Made by a program: the position numbers and the translations under genes
Assembly (NCBI RefSeq): GCF_004340465.1
Contig: NZ_SLVV01000014.1
Location: forward strand, 1 to 45,378
Source: Mesobacillus foraminis
GTDB taxonomy: Bacteria; Bacillota; Bacilli; Bacillales; Cytobacillaceae
DNA length: 45,378 nt
Direction of reading: 5' to 3'
Shown here: one piece after another, positions 34,587 through 42,503 of the stretch
Layout: every line of letters starts with the position of its first letter
Position numbering within the stretch: position 1 is the stretch's first letter
Notes under the pieces: generated by a model
What the model saw: the letters and a program-made list of their open reading frames with translations, nothing else
What the model was told of the DNA's origin: nothing
Database searches by the model: none

Positions 34587-35847
34587 TCTGCTTGAAGCAG
34601 AAAACATGGTGCTAGGCGCAATTTTTTTGGAACCTGAAACGATTTATGAACTGATTTTAGAACCCTGTCATTTCTCCAGCAAAAAGAATCAGGTGATCTT
34701 TCATGCGATGGCTGAGCTTCGGGATAAAGCTCAGCCGATTGACCCTGTTACGATGCTGGAGCAGCTTGGGAGCCAGATTGAAAACATTGGCGGGATGAGC
34801 TATCTCACAAGTCTGGCGGTGTCCTGCCCGACAACGGAGCATGTGGAGGATTACCAGCGAATCGTGCTTGAACAATATAAAATCCGCGAACTGAAGCGGG
34901 CTGCTGCGGGGTTCCTGAACAAAGGGAGCTTGGAGGAAGCAGAAAACTTTTACCAGACTTTCATCTCGATGCAGGGAGTTGGACGTGTGGCAGAAGGGAC
35001 CAAAACCGGCGTACTTATGGATATCTTCGATGAGATGTATGAAGACCGTGGGTGCTTGCAGGGAATCGATACCGGTTTTTCCACCATGAACAGGATGACC
35101 GGTGGCTGGAACAAAGGCGATTTGATCATCCTTGCCGCAAGGCCGTCGATGGGTAAAACCGCCTTTGCCTTGAACCTGGCAATCAATTGCTGCAAGAAAG
35201 GCGGAGTGGTGGATATCTTTTCGCTGGAAATGCCGGATAAGCAGCTGGTCAAACGGATTCTTAGCAGCCTGACCAGGATTGACGGTGCCAAGTGGCGGAA
35301 TCCATATCGTCTGTTTAATGAGGATGATCAAAATAAAGCCAATATGGCTTTTGATATTTACCATAAGTGGAACGTCCAGATTCATGACCAGTCCAGGCAG
35401 ACCGTCTCCGACCTTCGCGCCCAAATTCAAAAGACACGGAGAGAATTTCCCGAGGGAGAGTATCTCGTGACCATCGATTATCTCCAGTTGATTGCGACAA
35501 CCGGAAAGTACGACCGCCATGACCTCGCCATTGCAAGCATTACGAAGGAATTGAAACAGATTGCCAGGCAATACCAGGTGCCGATCATCCTCTTGTCCCA
35601 GCTTTCCAGGGGAGTGGAACAAAGAATGGACAAGCGGCCGCGGATGTCCGACCTCCGGGACTCGGGAAGCATCGAGCAGGATGCTGACGTTATCATGCTT
35701 TTATATAGGGAGGAATATTACGATAATGATAGTAAAGGCAATAACTTGATTGAAATTGATATTGCCAAGCAGCGGAACGGCCCCGTCGGAAGCGTCAAGC
35801 TGTTTTTTGAAAAAGAGGTTGGGACGTTTGTTGATGTTATGGGGTAA
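34507..35847 (+). CDS. Replicative DNA helicase, DnaB-like, phage type
   Basis: The 446-residue protein has full DnaB architecture: N-terminal helical domain (about 27-130, LLEAENMVLGAIFLEPETI), linker, and RecA-like domain with Walker A ARPSMGKT at 211-218, DYLQLI at 324-329, SQLSRGVEQR and the finger region KQRNGPVG at 421-428. It is a hexameric 5'-3' helicase. The start at GTG 34507 lies inside the loader gene; TTG at 34516 is an alternative. All motifs are intact, unlike the initiator two genes upstream. No other phage genes are in the window. Confidence 0.9.
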   Translation: MNGLNGTRNAAGENHSRHGYPYQSHHDLLEAENMVLGAIFLEPETIYELILEPCHFSSKKNQVIFHAMAELRDKAQPIDPVTMLEQLGSQIENIGGMSYLTSLAVSCPTTEHVEDYQRIVLEQYKIRELKRAAAGFLNKGSLEEAENFYQTFISMQGVGRVAEGTKTGVLMDIFDEMYEDRGCLQGIDTGFSTMNRMTGGWNKGDLIILAARPSMGKTAFALNLAINCCKKGGVVDIFSLEMPDKQLVKRILSSLTRIDGAKWRNPYRLFNEDDQNKANMAFDIYHKWNVQIHDQSRQTVSDLRAQIQKTRREFPEGEYLVTIDYLQLIATTGKYDRHDLAIASITKELKQIARQYQVPIILLSQLSRGVEQRMDKRPRMSDLRDSGSIEQDADVIMLLYREEYYDNDSKGNNLIEIDIAKQRNGPVGSVKLFFEKEVGTFVDVMG

Positions 35848-35940
35848 CAGGGAATTATTATGGGATATGCCAAAACTAAACAGGACGTTATTTCCAGAAA
35901 CTGGCTCGTTAATAGAAAAAAAGTGATTGGGTGCCAAACA

Positions 35941-35976
35941 CAAAAGCAAGGTTGCTCCGGCGGCCTTTTTCTTTTG
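35941..35976 (+). terminator. Probable terminator after the replication module
   Basis: AAAAG and AAGG on the left can pair with CCTT and CTTTT on the right around TTGCTCCGGCGG, with T-rich 3' side. It lies between the helicase gene and the converging Lrp-type gene. Confidence 0.45.
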
Positions 35977-36012
35977 AGCAAGCATGAAGTTTTAACCAAT
36001 GACTTATAGTAA

Positions 36013-36453
36013 TTATTGAGAATTAAACTGTAGAGAGGTTTGAACCTTCGAAAAAATAAAATGGGTCACGGTATGGGCATATGGATTGGCAAGTTCAATA
36101 AATTCTTCTGCCTTTGCAAAAGTATCAAAATGCATTTTAAGCATATAACAGGCGTTTCCCGCAATTCGGTAACAAAATTCCACATTCGGCAATCGTTCAA
36201 TAAATTTTCTAAAAGAGTTATAATCCCCATTTTTAACTGTAGCCTCAATGATGCACTGGATTGGAAGTCCTATCTTTGTGTAATCAACCTCCATTGTATA
36301 CTTCTTAATGATCCCCAATGACTCCATGCGTCTTACCCGCTCGGTTACAGATGGAGAAGATAAATTAATTCTTCTGCCAAGCTCGCTCATCGATAATCGG
36401 CTGTTTTCGATTAATTCATCGAGTATTTTCCTATCAATGGAATCTGTTTTCAT
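36013..36453 (-). CDS. Lrp/AsnC family transcriptional regulator
   Basis: The 146-residue protein has an N-terminal winged HTH (DRKILDELIENSRLSMSELGRRINLSSPSVTERVRRMESLGII) and a RAM ligand-binding domain (NVEFCYRIAGNACYMLKM). Members bind amino acids or related compounds and often control the gene next to them. AGGAGG lies 12 nt upstream of the ATG at 36453; the more upstream ATG at 36480 would contain that site. It is divergent from the AhpD-like gene across 122 bp, which is therefore a probable target. Confidence 0.9.
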   Translation of the reverse strand: MKTDSIDRKILDELIENSRLSMSELGRRINLSSPSVTERVRRMESLGIIKKYTMEVDYTKIGLPIQCIIEATVKNGDYNSFRKFIERLPNVEFCYRIAGNACYMLKMHFDTFAKAEEFIELANPYAHTVTHFIFSKVQTSLQFNSQ

Positions 36454-36575
36454 ATTTAAAGATAACCTCCTATATTTCATTAAAAAGTGAAAGAGTTATT
36501 CGAAAATGGGTTTTGTATTTAATGGGAAACGAAAAATGAATTCGATATGATAATAATACAAGGGGGTAATAAAGG

Positions 36576-36983
36576 ATGGCAAGAATTAGTGATTCACAGC
36601 ACGGATCCACACCTTTCCAAAAACTTTTAGGTCATAACAAAGCGATTATGACTTCGTGGAATCAACTGGGAGAAGAACTGGGGAAAGACGGGAAGCTTTC
36701 GGCCCATTTAAAAGAACAAGTAAGGAGAGCACTGGCGCAAAATAATGGATGTCAATATTGTAAAGCAAAGGGTAAACCCGAACCTCATCTCTTCGATGAA
36801 AAAATGGCCATTGCCTTAGGATTTACGGATGTATTTATTAAACAAAAAGGAGACATGCCGGATGCTGCCTTTCATGTATTGAAAGAGCATTTCACTGATG
36901 AGGAAATTAGCGAACTTTGTGCATTTCTTACCTTTACTACTGCGTCACAGTATTTTGGTGCTTTGATGAAATTAGAAGCCTAA
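36576..36983 (+). CDS. Carboxymuconolactone decarboxylase family/AhpD-like protein
   Basis: The 135-residue helical protein has the redox pair Cys59-x-x-Cys62 in NNGCQYCKAKGK preceded by EQVRRALA, the usual AhpD/CMD active-site context. Such proteins act as disulfide-type peroxidase partners or decarboxylases; the CxxC supports a redox role here. AGGGGG and AAAGG lie before the ATG. It has a terminator about 95 bp downstream and is divergent from the Lrp-type gene. Confidence 0.85.
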   Translation: MARISDSQHGSTPFQKLLGHNKAIMTSWNQLGEELGKDGKLSAHLKEQVRRALAQNNGCQYCKAKGKPEPHLFDEKMAIALGFTDVFIKQKGDMPDAAFHVLKEHFTDEEISELCAFLTFTTASQYFGALMKLEA

Positions 36984-37076
36984 AGTACATTTATTTTACG
37001 AAAGGGTGCCGGAGCAAGGATGTTACATCTTTTCTCTACTCTTAAAGCTTGGTTCAAACTTTGTTATAGGCGCAAG

Positions 37077-37107
37077 AAGGACCTTCGCACAGTGAGGGTC
37101 CTTTTAT
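37077..37107 (+). terminator. Terminator of the AhpD-like gene
   Basis: AAGGACC pairs with GGTCCTT across a 13-nt loop, followed by TT and an A-T-rich tail. The T-run is short. Confidence 0.7.
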
Positions 37108-37240
37108 GCTGCTTGTTAAATGAGAGCGCACGTTTGTTTAAGTACAGTATTTAACAATATAGATAGAAAAAAAGTTCAGAAAAGGTACACTGATGTATAC
37201 ATAAAAGCGAACCAAGAATTGTAGAGTTCGCTAAACGGAC

Positions 37241-37523
37241 TTACAAAGGCGGTATTCCAAACGGGAATAAAATTGGAGATATGAAGATTAATCCTAATTG
37301 CAAAATATGGATAAGAGATAAGACTAGTGAAATCATGCTCCGGATGAGTAACTTTTTATCATCTCTCTTATCTAACGTTATTCCAATTACCCTCATAATA
37401 AACGCTACCACAAGAAAAGGGATAAGATATTAGACCCAAGTTGTATTTTAAAAATATATGTTTAAATCCTCTCCCTGCAGGGTATAAATAATTGGTTAAT
37501 GAGTTTCCAATTAAAAAAATCAT
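37241..37523 (-). pseudogene. Frameshifted small membrane protein, minus strand
   Basis: From ATG 37523 the frame reads MIFLIGNSLTNYLYPAGRGF and KHIFLKYNLGLISYP; the coding pattern then continues in another frame as FLVVAFIMRVIGITLDKRDD, SMISLVLSLIHILQLGLIF and ILFPFGIPPL to a TAA at 37241. Together they give about 94 residues with two membrane helices. The shift lies near 37420-37432 (GATAAGATAT on the plus strand). No family was recognised. The sigma-B-type promoter for the next plus-strand gene lies inside its 5' part. Confidence 0.6.
37460..37485 (+). promoter_or_regulatory. Sigma-B promoter, perfect consensus
   Basis: GTTTAA at 37460-37465 and GGGTAT at 37480-37485 are 14 bp apart, which is the exact consensus for general-stress sigma-B. 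It lies 96 bp upstream of the RsbR-like gene and points towards it. Confidence 0.75.
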
Positions 37524-37580
37524 TTTAACGTTAAATTTTTGATTTACATGGTTAATACTTAATTCAGAGGAGTAAACATA

Positions 37581-38402
37581 ATGAAAACCATCTATAATCT
37601 AAGCCAGGAAATAAAGGATTTTATTGAAGAGAATGATCAAGAATTTGAGGATAGTTTACTTGCAGAAGCAGTAAATGTCTCATCGAAGATCTCGGATATA
37701 TTAGAAAAAGGAAATATCGATTTATTGAGAAATGCAAGAAGGTTGATTTTTTATGTGATGGATCAAAAAGAAGAAGAATTAAAATCTTTCGCTGAAATAG
37801 AAGGAATTGCCTGGGCGGAACACGCCTTAACGCTTGAGTTGAAATTAGAGTGGGTGCAAGCCATTAGAAGAACGTTATGGCAATTTGTAAGTACTCTTGA
37901 CGAGACGAAGATTATTACGCAAGATCGTAATGATTTTTATGCATTGGAAAAAAAGATTAATGATAAGATTGACCAGTTCCTTAACGGTTTTTTTATTAGC
38001 TATTCGAAATATAAAGATGCGATGTTCTTAAAACAGAGAGAGATAGTGGAGCATTTGTCCGTTCCAATTATTCCTGTAAGCGAACATGTTTCTGTTTTGC
38101 CTCTAATTGGTTCAATAGACTCTTTTAGGATTGAAATCATCGAGGAAAAAGTATTGAATGATATAGGTGATTCTAGAATTCAAACACTGGTTATAGACCT
38201 TTCAGGTATAGCCATGATGGAAAAGGATGTCATTGACCATTTTGAAAAAATCTTGGCTGGGGTTTCTATGATGGGATGTAAGGCAATCCTAACGGGACTT
38301 CGACCGGACCTTGTTAGAAAAATGGTGCACGCTGGAATCCGATTTGAAAAAAATGCAGAAACTAAAGGAACACTCCAAGAAACCTTAAAAAAATACCTTT
38401 AG
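37581..38402 (+). CDS. RsbR-type stressosome protein (N-terminal sensor plus STAS domain)
   Basis: The 273-residue protein has an N-terminal helical globin-like RsbR_N domain (about 1-150) and a C-terminal STAS domain from about 161 (VPIIPVSEHVSVLPLIGSIDSFR...LVIDLSGIAMMEKDVIDHF...GCKAILTGLRPDLVRKMVHAGI). Such proteins form the stressosome that controls sigma-B through RsbT. In classical RsbR the conserved Thr of the D-T-x-V-A segment and a second Thr after GIRPE are phosphorylated; by my alignment these are Lys215 and Lys247 here, so phospho-control is probably lost or different. AGAGGAG lies 9 nt before the ATG. The gene has a perfect sigma-B promoter, suggesting feedback on the stress response. 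Confidence 0.85.
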   Translation: MKTIYNLSQEIKDFIEENDQEFEDSLLAEAVNVSSKISDILEKGNIDLLRNARRLIFYVMDQKEEELKSFAEIEGIAWAEHALTLELKLEWVQAIRRTLWQFVSTLDETKIITQDRNDFYALEKKINDKIDQFLNGFFISYSKYKDAMFLKQREIVEHLSVPIIPVSEHVSVLPLIGSIDSFRIEIIEEKVLNDIGDSRIQTLVIDLSGIAMMEKDVIDHFEKILAGVSMMGCKAILTGLRPDLVRKMVHAGIRFEKNAETKGTLQETLKKYL

Positions 38403-38447
38403 AGATGGATGACCGTTAAAGCGGTCTAATTTTATTTAATAGTAATA

Positions 38448-38480
38448 AACGGCTATATCCGAATTTAGCCGTTTTCTTTT
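38448..38480 (+). terminator. Terminator of the RsbR-type gene
   Basis: AAACGGCTA pairs with TAGCCGTTT around TATCCGAATT, followed by TCTTTT. Confidence 0.8.
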
Positions 38481-38558
38481 ACCCAAAAATGGGGTCAAAA
38501 AATATAGGGGCTTCGTATAATTGTTTAATTTTTACAATTAATGGACACAATCTGAACA

Positions 38559-38617
38559 GGAGCAAGGTTACGCTAACCCCATCACAGAGCACTGTACATA
38601 AACCTTGCTCCTTTTTA
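38559..38617 (+). terminator. Strong hairpin with T-run not linked to a gene
   Basis: A perfect 11-bp stem GGAGCAAGGTT/AACCTTGCTCC with a 31-nt loop is followed by TTTTTA. The preceding gene already ends at its own terminator at 38448-38480, so this could end a separate short RNA starting in the AT-rich stretch at 38500-38550, or act as a backup. Confidence 0.55.
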
Positions 38618-38666
38618 CCTTAAATAAATGTCATCCTGCTATTCTTATCTCCATTTTCTATTACTC

Positions 38667-38883
38667 CTAGAATTCCATAGCCTTCTTATCATTCGCGTTG
38701 ATAACAAAGAATGCATCATCCTTTCGATCAAGTATTGCATTTTCCATAGCAATTGGAAAACCACGTGCATGGTAAAACTGTAAAACGTTCCTTCGTCTCC
38801 AAGGATGATATGGCCCCTTTTGCCATTATTTTAGCTAAAGTTTCCGCATCAGTACATGTGATAAGTACCTTGTTGTTTTTAGT
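38667..38883 (-). pseudogene. Frameshifted gene remnant, minus strand
   Basis: The upstream frame reads KVLITCTDAETLAKIMAKG and the coding pattern then moves to another frame, PYHPWRRRNVLQFYHARGFP and MENAILDRKDDAFFVINAND, to a TAG at 38667. The shift lies near a GGGGCC stretch (38808-38820). There is no start codon or ribosome binding site. No family was recognised; it is the 3' end of a decayed gene. Confidence 0.5.
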
Positions 38884-38974
38884 TAATTAGTTATGATTGT
38901 AAAAAATACATCAAATGTACTTAAAGAGGTAAAAATACATTTACGACATTCTTTAATTGGAATTGGAGATTTTT

Positions 38975-39446
38975 ATGAATAAAAAAATGGTGGCTTCTTT
39001 AAGTATGTTATTGCTCCCTTGGTTAACAGTTCCTTTTTTGGGGAAATCGTTCTTCCGTTTTTTACCTGCAGCAACTTTCGTTAATTTATTCATAACTGTA
39101 TTAAGTGTCATTGCTAATCGAAAAAAATGGTATATACAAGAATCCTTTATTTCCTAATGTGCCCATCGATTTTACCTATATTTTAGGTCCTCACTTTGTA
39201 GCAACTCTTTGGATATTTAAACTAACATACGGTTCATTTCTAAAATATTTAATTGCAAACATAGTGTTTGATTGGATTAATGCTTTTCCTTTTGCTGGCA
39301 TGTGGAAAAGGATGGGGTTTTTTAAATTCAAAAAAATGTCTCCTAGTATGTACTGGTGTATAACTGTATTTTTAGCAATCGTAATATATGGATATCAGTA
39401 CACTGTAGAAAAAGTGGTCAGGAATGTAAAAGCATCAAGATATTGA
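38975..39446 (+). pseudogene. Frameshifted multi-pass membrane protein of a Bacillus family
   Basis: The first frame (ATG 38975, TTGGAGA upstream) reads MNKKMVASLSMLLLPWLTVP and FLGKSFFRFLPAATF, a start I recognise from an uncharacterised Bacillus membrane family. After RKKWY near 39130 the family continues in the next frame as YKNPLFPNVPIDFTYILGPH, FVATLWIFKLTYGSFLKYL and so on to a TGA at 39446. The break is next to a run of seven A (39121-39127) and TATATA. Restored length is about 157 residues with four membrane segments. Confidence 0.75.
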
Positions 39447-39645
39447 TGGTATTGCATTCCTTAAAGGACTCCATTTAATCCTTTATACAGCAAAAGACAC
39501 CCCAGGAGGATGCCCTTTTGGTGACTTACTATTAGGGAATATCTACAAAGGGAAAAAATCACAGTTAACATATGAGACTATTGACCTGCATAAAAATGAC
39601 CACTATAATGAAATAAAGGAAAATAATGATAAAATTTTATATTAA
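39430..39645 (+). pseudogene. Start-less coding fragment
   Basis: A 71-codon frame without ATG reads DIDGIAFLKGLHLILYTAKD, TPGGCPFGDLLLGNIYKGK and ends in acidic and Asn-rich residues at TAA. It overlaps the last 17 bp of the frameshifted membrane gene. The composition is clearly protein-like, but no family was recognised. It is probably the C-terminal end of a lost gene. The riboswitch begins only a few bases after it. Confidence 0.45.
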
Positions 39646-39651
39646 ATACAT

Positions 39652-39740
39652 ATCATGTCAGGGCAAATTCATTGAAAGATGAAGACGCAAAACTATAGGG
39701 ACTAAAGTCGCGAGACAATGTCAGCCAGTTACCAATATGC
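39652..39740 (+). promoter_or_regulatory. Cyclic di-GMP-I (GEMM) riboswitch
   Basis: The key conserved blocks occur in order: CAGGGCAAA (about 39658-39666), a TTCAT-ATGAA stem closed by a GAAA loop, GACGCAAAAC (about 39683-39692), the tetraloop-receptor-like ACTAAAG and the terminal CAGCC-x-GTTACC (about 39722-39733). This fits the GEMM-I aptamer, which binds c-di-GMP. It lies 95 bp upstream of a GGDEF cyclase gene, so the messenger appears to control its own synthesis. The expression platform was not resolved; no clear terminator follows, so control of translation is possible. Confidence 0.85.
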
Positions 39741-39834
39741 ATTTTCCAAATCAATGGACTAATCTATGTTGGGTTGGTCTATTTTTTATTGGAAAGAAAT
39801 AGAGAAGCTTTTTTGTGAAGGCGGGAGTAAACAA

Positions 39835-40782
39835 ATGAAGCTGACAGGAATCATTTTATTAGCAGTGGTCGTTGTTCTTCAGGTTGGCATAATAATCCGG
39901 CAGTTAAAATGGAAGAGAAACTTTAAAACGATTTTTAATCTAATAGAAAGTTCAAAAGATGTCGTTTATCACTATGAGCTGTCAAAAATGAAATTTAAAT
40001 ATATTAGCCCTTCCATTGAAACGTTTCTTGGCAAAGGGGTCATTGAGGAAGCGATAGTAAATCCTAAAGCACCATTTGAAAGGGTTCACCCTGATGATCA
40101 TGAAATATTAATGAAAAAGATAAAAGGTGACCTTGATTATTCACAGACCCATATACAGCGATGGAAGGATACCAGCGGAAACTACAGGTGGTTTGAAGAA
40201 TATTCAACACCTATTTATGAAAATGGGCAGCTGGTCGCCATTCAGGGAATTATGAGGAATATCGACGAAAAGGTAAAGTTACAGGAGGAGTTGGAATACA
40301 GGATTCATCATGATCCCTTGACGGATATTTATAATCGGGCATATTTTGAGAAGAAATTTCAGGAGCTCAATATCGCCAATGTTCCTGCCGCCTTAATCGT
40401 CTGCGACTTGGACGATCTTAAATATGTAAATGACCATTTTGGCCATAAAGCCGGAGACGAACGAATAAAAGATTTTGCGAAGCTTCTGGATCAGCATGCT
40501 TCAGATTCGATTACTGTGGCCAGAATCGGAGGGGACGAATTTATCTTAGTGGTAACGGATCATTCTGAACATCAAGTAAGTCAATTGTTAGTCGATTTGC
40601 ACAGGGAAATAGCGCTGTTTAACTCGACTCACCCAAAAGCTTCAATGAAGATGTCTGTTGGTTACAGCTATACCACCAATTCAGCAGGACAAATGGATCG
40701 GTTATTCTCCCAGGCCGACCAAAACATGTATATGGATAAAGTGACCAAGAAAAGTCGCATTATTGACGAATTGATCGTATGA
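39835..40782 (+). CDS. Membrane-anchored PAS-GGDEF diguanylate cyclase
   Basis: The 315-residue protein has an N-terminal membrane helix (about 3-22), a PAS domain (about 30-145, with PSIETFLGK and WKDTSGNYRWFEEYSTPIYENG) and a GGDEF domain (about 155-315) with intact active site RIGGDEF at 230-236 and substrate motif HDPLTDIYNRAYFE. It makes c-di-GMP from two GTP. The RxxD inhibitory site five residues before GGDEF is absent, so feedback probably occurs at the RNA level through the upstream riboswitch. The start ATG at 39835 has GGGAG 7 nt upstream; a TTG at 39766 would give 23 more residues. A terminator follows. Confidence 0.9.
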   Translation: MKLTGIILLAVVVVLQVGIIIRQLKWKRNFKTIFNLIESSKDVVYHYELSKMKFKYISPSIETFLGKGVIEEAIVNPKAPFERVHPDDHEILMKKIKGDLDYSQTHIQRWKDTSGNYRWFEEYSTPIYENGQLVAIQGIMRNIDEKVKLQEELEYRIHHDPLTDIYNRAYFEKKFQELNIANVPAALIVCDLDDLKYVNDHFGHKAGDERIKDFAKLLDQHASDSITVARIGGDEFILVVTDHSEHQVSQLLVDLHREIALFNSTHPKASMKMSVGYSYTTNSAGQMDRLFSQADQNMYMDKVTKKSRIIDELIV

Positions 40783-40856
40783 AAATCAAGCAATTACAAT
40801 CAAAACCAACTGCATAGGTGTAAGCCCAGTCTGTAACAGAAGTTTGCTTCAAATAC

Positions 40857-40888
40857 AATCCGGCTATTTAAATGGCCGGATTTTTTGC
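40857..40888 (+). terminator. Terminator of the diguanylate cyclase gene
   Basis: A perfect 8-bp stem AATCCGGC/GCCGGATT with a 10-nt loop is followed by TTTTG. Confidence 0.85.
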
Positions 40889-41027
40889 CCGTTTCGCTTA
40901 AAAAGAGGAATACGAGAGGACAGCACATCTTATCTATCCTTTACAGTGGAGATTAGCTAAAATAGCAAAGTGACGTTGAAGGCGACACAAACAGTACAAT
41001 AATAGATTAATAGAATAAGGAGTATAT

Positions 41028-41390
41028 ATGGCAGACTTTTTATGGACAATTTATTTGGGGCTGCTCGCTACGGCATCCCTTGCTTTTTTAATAAAAGGTA
41101 AATATAAGACGAAACTTAGCAAAATTGATTTTGTTGTATCCATCATTCCATGGATAGGACTGTTCGGGTACGTTACGGAAACAGCGATTCTAAATCCTGC
41201 AGCCTGGAAAATCATAGGAGTGGCAGCCTTTGTGTGGGATTTAACGTTCACCATGCTCCTCAAGGGTTATGAAGGGGAAGAGATCCTGGACGAGATGCCT
41301 GTACTGGCAAGAAGAATCTGGATGCTGGCCACATTTGCCGTCATGGTGGGACCTTTGTATTACGGGTTATTCAGATATGCTTTTGGGTGA
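41028..41390 (+). CDS. Small multi-pass membrane protein, unknown
   Basis: The 120-residue protein has four predicted membrane segments (about 5-23, 34-52, 60-78 and 96-117) with a short acidic loop GYEGEEILDEM. AAGGAG lies 8 nt before the ATG. No family was recognised. It forms its own transcription unit with a downstream terminator at 41526. Confidence 0.75.
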   Translation: MADFLWTIYLGLLATASLAFLIKGKYKTKLSKIDFVVSIIPWIGLFGYVTETAILNPAAWKIIGVAAFVWDLTFTMLLKGYEGEEILDEMPVLARRIWMLATFAVMVGPLYYGLFRYAFG

Positions 41391-41525
41391 ACTGATGGAG
41401 CAGTGAGAGGGTACAGGGCAGCTTTTATGCACAGTTTTTTTATGCCGAGTGCAACCTCTGTTTGCTTACTTCGAGAATCACCTGGATGAATCCTGTATTG
41501 TGATTTTCATCATATAAAATTTGGG

Positions 41526-41561
41526 GGTGCGTCTTCCTTGCAGGATGAACGCACCTTTTTG
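41526..41561 (+). terminator. Terminator after the small membrane protein
   Basis: GGTGCGT pairs with ACGCACC across a 16-nt loop, followed by TTTTTG. Confidence 0.8.
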
Positions 41562-41634
41562 TTGAATTTATGGAACAAACACAGGTTTGCTTCTAACCAT
41601 TAGCAGAAGCCTGAATGCGGGGAGTGGGATCAAA

Positions 41635-42219
41635 GTGGAGAGACCCGAACATATATATGTGCAGTCACAACGTCTGATTTTAAGACAATTTTCACACGAG
41701 GATGTCGATGCCTTTTATATGTACCGTTGTAGTCCAAACGTAGCTAAATTTCAGTCTTGGGAGGATTATCAATATCATCAAGCGGAGTCATTTGTTCAAA
41801 GGCAGTCTAAGTTCAAGCCGGATCAGCCTGGAACTTGGTTTCAGTTTGCGATTGCGTTTGCACATACGAATGAATTAATTGGGGATTGCGCACTTCATAC
41901 CCTGCTGGATGAACCCCGTATTGTTGAAATAGGCTTCACCCTGGCCGAGGAGCACCAGGGACAGGGCTATGCAAGTGAGGCGGTTAGCGGGTTGTTGAAG
42001 TATATTTTTACAGTTCTCAACAAGCACAAAGTGATTGCTCTTACGGATGTTAGAAATGAAAAATCCATCACTCTTCTCGAACGACTCGGCATGAGGAGAG
42101 AAGGTCATTTCCTGGAAAACTACATGTCAAAGGGGCAGTGGGTGGATGAGTATCAATATTCGATTCTGCAGTCGGAATGGAAGAACCGGAGTAAACAGAC
42201 TGCCAACTCACCCAATTGA
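41635..42219 (+). CDS. GNAT acetyltransferase, RimJ/RimL type
   Basis: The 194-residue protein starts with the usual RLILRQFSHEDVDAF and has the acetyl-CoA motif LAEEHQGQGYASEAV (about 122-136; the Q/R-x-x-G-x-G/A pattern) and the C-terminal VRNEKSITLLERLGMRREGHF. Members acetylate ribosomal proteins, amino-acid analogues or antibiotics; the substrate here is unknown. I place the start at GTG 41635, preceded by GGGGAGTGGG, rather than the TTG at 41587, because the conserved region begins only about 12 residues after the GTG. Confidence 0.88.
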   Translation: MERPEHIYVQSQRLILRQFSHEDVDAFYMYRCSPNVAKFQSWEDYQYHQAESFVQRQSKFKPDQPGTWFQFAIAFAHTNELIGDCALHTLLDEPRIVEIGFTLAEEHQGQGYASEAVSGLLKYIFTVLNKHKVIALTDVRNEKSITLLERLGMRREGHFLENYMSKGQWVDEYQYSILQSEWKNRSKQTANSPN

Positions 42220-42405
42220 GAAATGTGCAGGCGGGTGTGTCACATCCCTATTTAATTTATGTAGCAATGGGGATGCAAATATCACAGGGAGGCATCCTAA
42301 AAACCCATGGAAAGGTTTTGCATAACGGTGATTAGTACCAATGTGCAGTTTAAAATCTCCCGGATATGCATGAAAAGAACAACCGTTTCATTGTAGGACG
42401 GCGCA

Positions 42406-42414
42406 TGCTATAAT
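42406..42414 (+). promoter_or_regulatory. Extended -10 sigma-A promoter
   Basis: TGC-TATAAT is a perfect extended -10 element. The -35 region 17 bp upstream is TTTCAT, a poor match, as is usual with extended -10 promoters. It is 90 bp upstream of the small zinc-ribbon gene and leaves a leader with a GGCAT/ATGCC hairpin (about 42433-42459). Confidence 0.55.
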
Positions 42415-42503
42415 AAGTAGCTTAGGATTAATGGCATTTACTTAGAAAAAGCAGATGCCAAAAAAGGGCTTTTCCTTGCGATAAAAAATAGAGGTGTTTG
42501 ATG

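Noticed and set aside
34657-35622. 321-residue minus-strand open frame
   Set aside because: It lies wholly within the helicase gene on the other strand; it is a shadow caused by codon bias.
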